Part shown: piece after piece, positions 13,552 to 14,120 of the stretch
How positions within the stretch are numbered: the first letter of the stretch is position 1
Layout of the letters: every line of letters begins with the position of its first letter
NCBI GenBank assembly: GCA_035315065.1
Contig: DATFYM010000128.1
Span: 1-14,120 of the forward strand
DNA from: DATFYM01 sp035315065
GTDB taxonomy: Bacteria; Acidobacteriota; Terriglobia; UBA7540
Length of the DNA: 14,120 nucleotides
Reading direction: 5' to 3'
The notes under the pieces: generated by a model
Told to the model about the DNA's origin: nothing
Seen by the model: only the letters and a program-made list of their open reading frames with translations
Databases searched by the model: none
Position numbers and translations under genes: made by a program

Positions 13552-13912
13552 TCATCTCAGTTTAATCCCGGCCTGTTTCTCGATGCTCTTCAGCGTCCCT
13601 TTGGTGCCTAAAAGAATTGAATCCACAGATTACGCAGATTCTGCAGATTAAGATTCTGCAGATTAATTAAGATTCTGCAGATTAAGAAAAGAGCCCCAGA
13701 CGACGCCTCGGCGTTGTCGCAAGTAAAAGTGAACAAACCAAGTCTCGGCTCGTTTGAGTGAGAAGCGGTCTCTTAATCCTAATCTGAGAAATCTGCGCAA
13801 TCTGTGGATTCCATTTCTTTTTGCCAAATGACACCACTACCTGACTGTCGGCCTGATTGACTTCGTACCAACCCTCTTTCCTCAGTTCCTTGATCACGTC
13901 CCGGCTGTTCAT
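13552..13912 (-). pseudogene. hicA: hicA toxin gene split by a repeat element
   Basis: HicA is a small mRNA-cleaving toxin of about 60 residues with a double-stranded-RNA-binding-like fold. Here its start and end are both recognisable but separated. On the minus strand, ATG at 13912 begins MNSRDVIKELRKEGWYEVNQ, the HicA N-terminus, and runs 33 codons to about 13813. The end, GTKGTLKSIEKQAGIKLR and stop, is encoded at 13552-13608. Between them lies a 193-bp inverted-repeat element (13619-13811), and most of the middle of the protein is missing. In the N-terminal piece the GSH motif reads DSQ, so the catalytic His appears replaced by Gln. No HicB antitoxin gene is seen on either side. The gene is dead; whether the element broke it or landed in a dead gene is open. 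Confidence 0.8.
13619..13811. repeat. 193-bp inverted-repeat element inside hicA
   Basis: The arms, 22 bp at 13619-13640 and 13790-13811, match with one mismatch; the left begins GAATCCACAGATTACGCAG. The left arm continues as CAGATTNNN units with a 9-bp period (13626-13652). The 15-bp unit GATTCTGCAGATTAA occurs three times (13637-13651, 13652-13666, 13671-13685). The centre (13686-13789) has no open gene. The same arms occur at 7803-7824 and 7889-7909, so the element belongs to a dispersed family. With no transposase it would be non-autonomous. No clear target-site duplication is visible. Confidence 0.75.
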
Positions 13913-14032
13913 CGCCTATCCCGCGACCTAACAAAACACGATACACACGTTTTACACACTCGTCAAATCGTCGCCTCGGCGGGTGCACGACATAGAAGTT
14001 GGAATTGAAGAGTTTCTTTTTTTGTGGTATCA

Positions 14033-14058
14033 ATCCTAACGTATATAGACGTTAGGAT
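14033..14058. promoter_or_regulatory. Perfect palindrome, probable operator, upstream of the right-edge gene
   Basis: ATCCTAACGT (14033-14042) and ACGTTAGGAT (14049-14058) are perfect 10-bp arms around ATATAG. The centre, with TATATA at 14042-14047, could be a -10 box, and the site ends right at the ribosome-binding site, so a bound repressor would block transcription. It has no T-run, so a terminator is unlikely. The regulator is not known. Confidence 0.55.
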
Positions 14059-14068
14059 AAGGAGGCCT

Positions 14069-14120
14069 ATGACTGAGTCTATTCCTCAGTTGGAAAATCA
14101 AAGAGTGCAGGTGGTGCAGG
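14069..14120 (+). CDS. Start of a CDS cut by the window edge
   Basis: AAGGAGG (14059-14065) precedes an ATG at 14069, and the frame is open to the end of the window: MTESIPQLENQRVQVVQ, 17 residues. The ribosome-binding site is strong, but its spacing of 3 nt is shorter than usual, so a later in-frame GTG (14105) cannot be excluded. Too little is present to name a family. The palindrome just upstream suggests a tightly regulated gene. Confidence 0.5.
   Translation, partial: MTESIPQLENQRVQVVQ

Noticed and set aside
13637..13685. Possible CRISPR-like array from three copies of GATTCTGCAGATTAA
   Set aside because: The copies are directly adjacent or 4 bp apart, with no spacers of normal length, and no cas gene is present. 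They are part of the inverted-repeat element.
13779..14033. An 84-codon minus-strand frame covering the hicA start region
   Set aside because: It lies in a different frame from the recognisable HicA residues and runs into the repeat element; its translation is not protein-like.
14033..14058. Palindrome considered as a terminator
   Set aside because: No T-run follows on either strand, and it directly precedes a ribosome-binding site, so an operator is more likely.

Overview
The window looks like chromosomal DNA of a soil-type Acidobacteriota or a similar heterotroph. The clues are a GC-rich coding style, a large secreted sedolisin protease with Ig-like repeats, a GH106-like secreted glycosidase, a YtrA-type regulator with its ABC exporter, and intergenic spacers full of short tandem and inverted repeats. 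The phylum is inferred from gene content; there is no rRNA or marker gene here to prove it.

Layout. 1-370: no convincing gene, then a hairpin terminator. 371-3199 (-): secreted S53 (sedolisin/kumamolisin) peptidase. 3200-3532: divergent spacer with a degenerate heptamer array. 3533-6514 (+): secreted GH106-like glycosidase. 6659-7669 (-): exported protein of unknown function with a Pro-rich tail. 7755-7974: composite inverted-repeat element. 7978-9120 (-): aspartate-ammonia ligase AsnA. 9307-9380: hairpin plus a 7-bp-period array. 9409-10350 (+): ATP-grasp ligase-like protein, divergent from asnA, whose stop codon lies inside a repeat. 10430-12444 (-): a compact operon of GntR/YtrA repressor, ABC ATPase and ABC-2 permease, with a promoter overlapped by a perfect palindrome. 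12497-12860: non-coding, with an orphan promoter and ribosome-binding site. 12873-13509 (+): a small protein and a MNT/AbiEii-like nucleotidyltransferase that overlap by 53 bp and resemble a toxin-antitoxin or defence pair. 13552-13912 (-): a hicA toxin gene split by a 193-bp inverted-repeat element. 14033-14120: a palindrome, a ribosome-binding site and the start of a truncated CDS.

How the genes work together. The S53 peptidase and the GH106-like enzyme are exported degradative enzymes for protein and plant or microbial polysaccharide. AsnA and the ATP-grasp protein face each other across one promoter region and may share amino-acid or peptide ligation chemistry. The YtrA-type operon looks like a self-repressed exporter induced by a small molecule. 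The right end is an island of toxin-antitoxin-like genes and repeat debris.

The most interesting signal is in the spacers. Several unrelated-looking repeats share a strict 7-bp period. A second family has a 9-bp period and forms inverted-repeat elements. One of these has split hicA, and a heptamer repeat supplies the end of the ATP-grasp gene.
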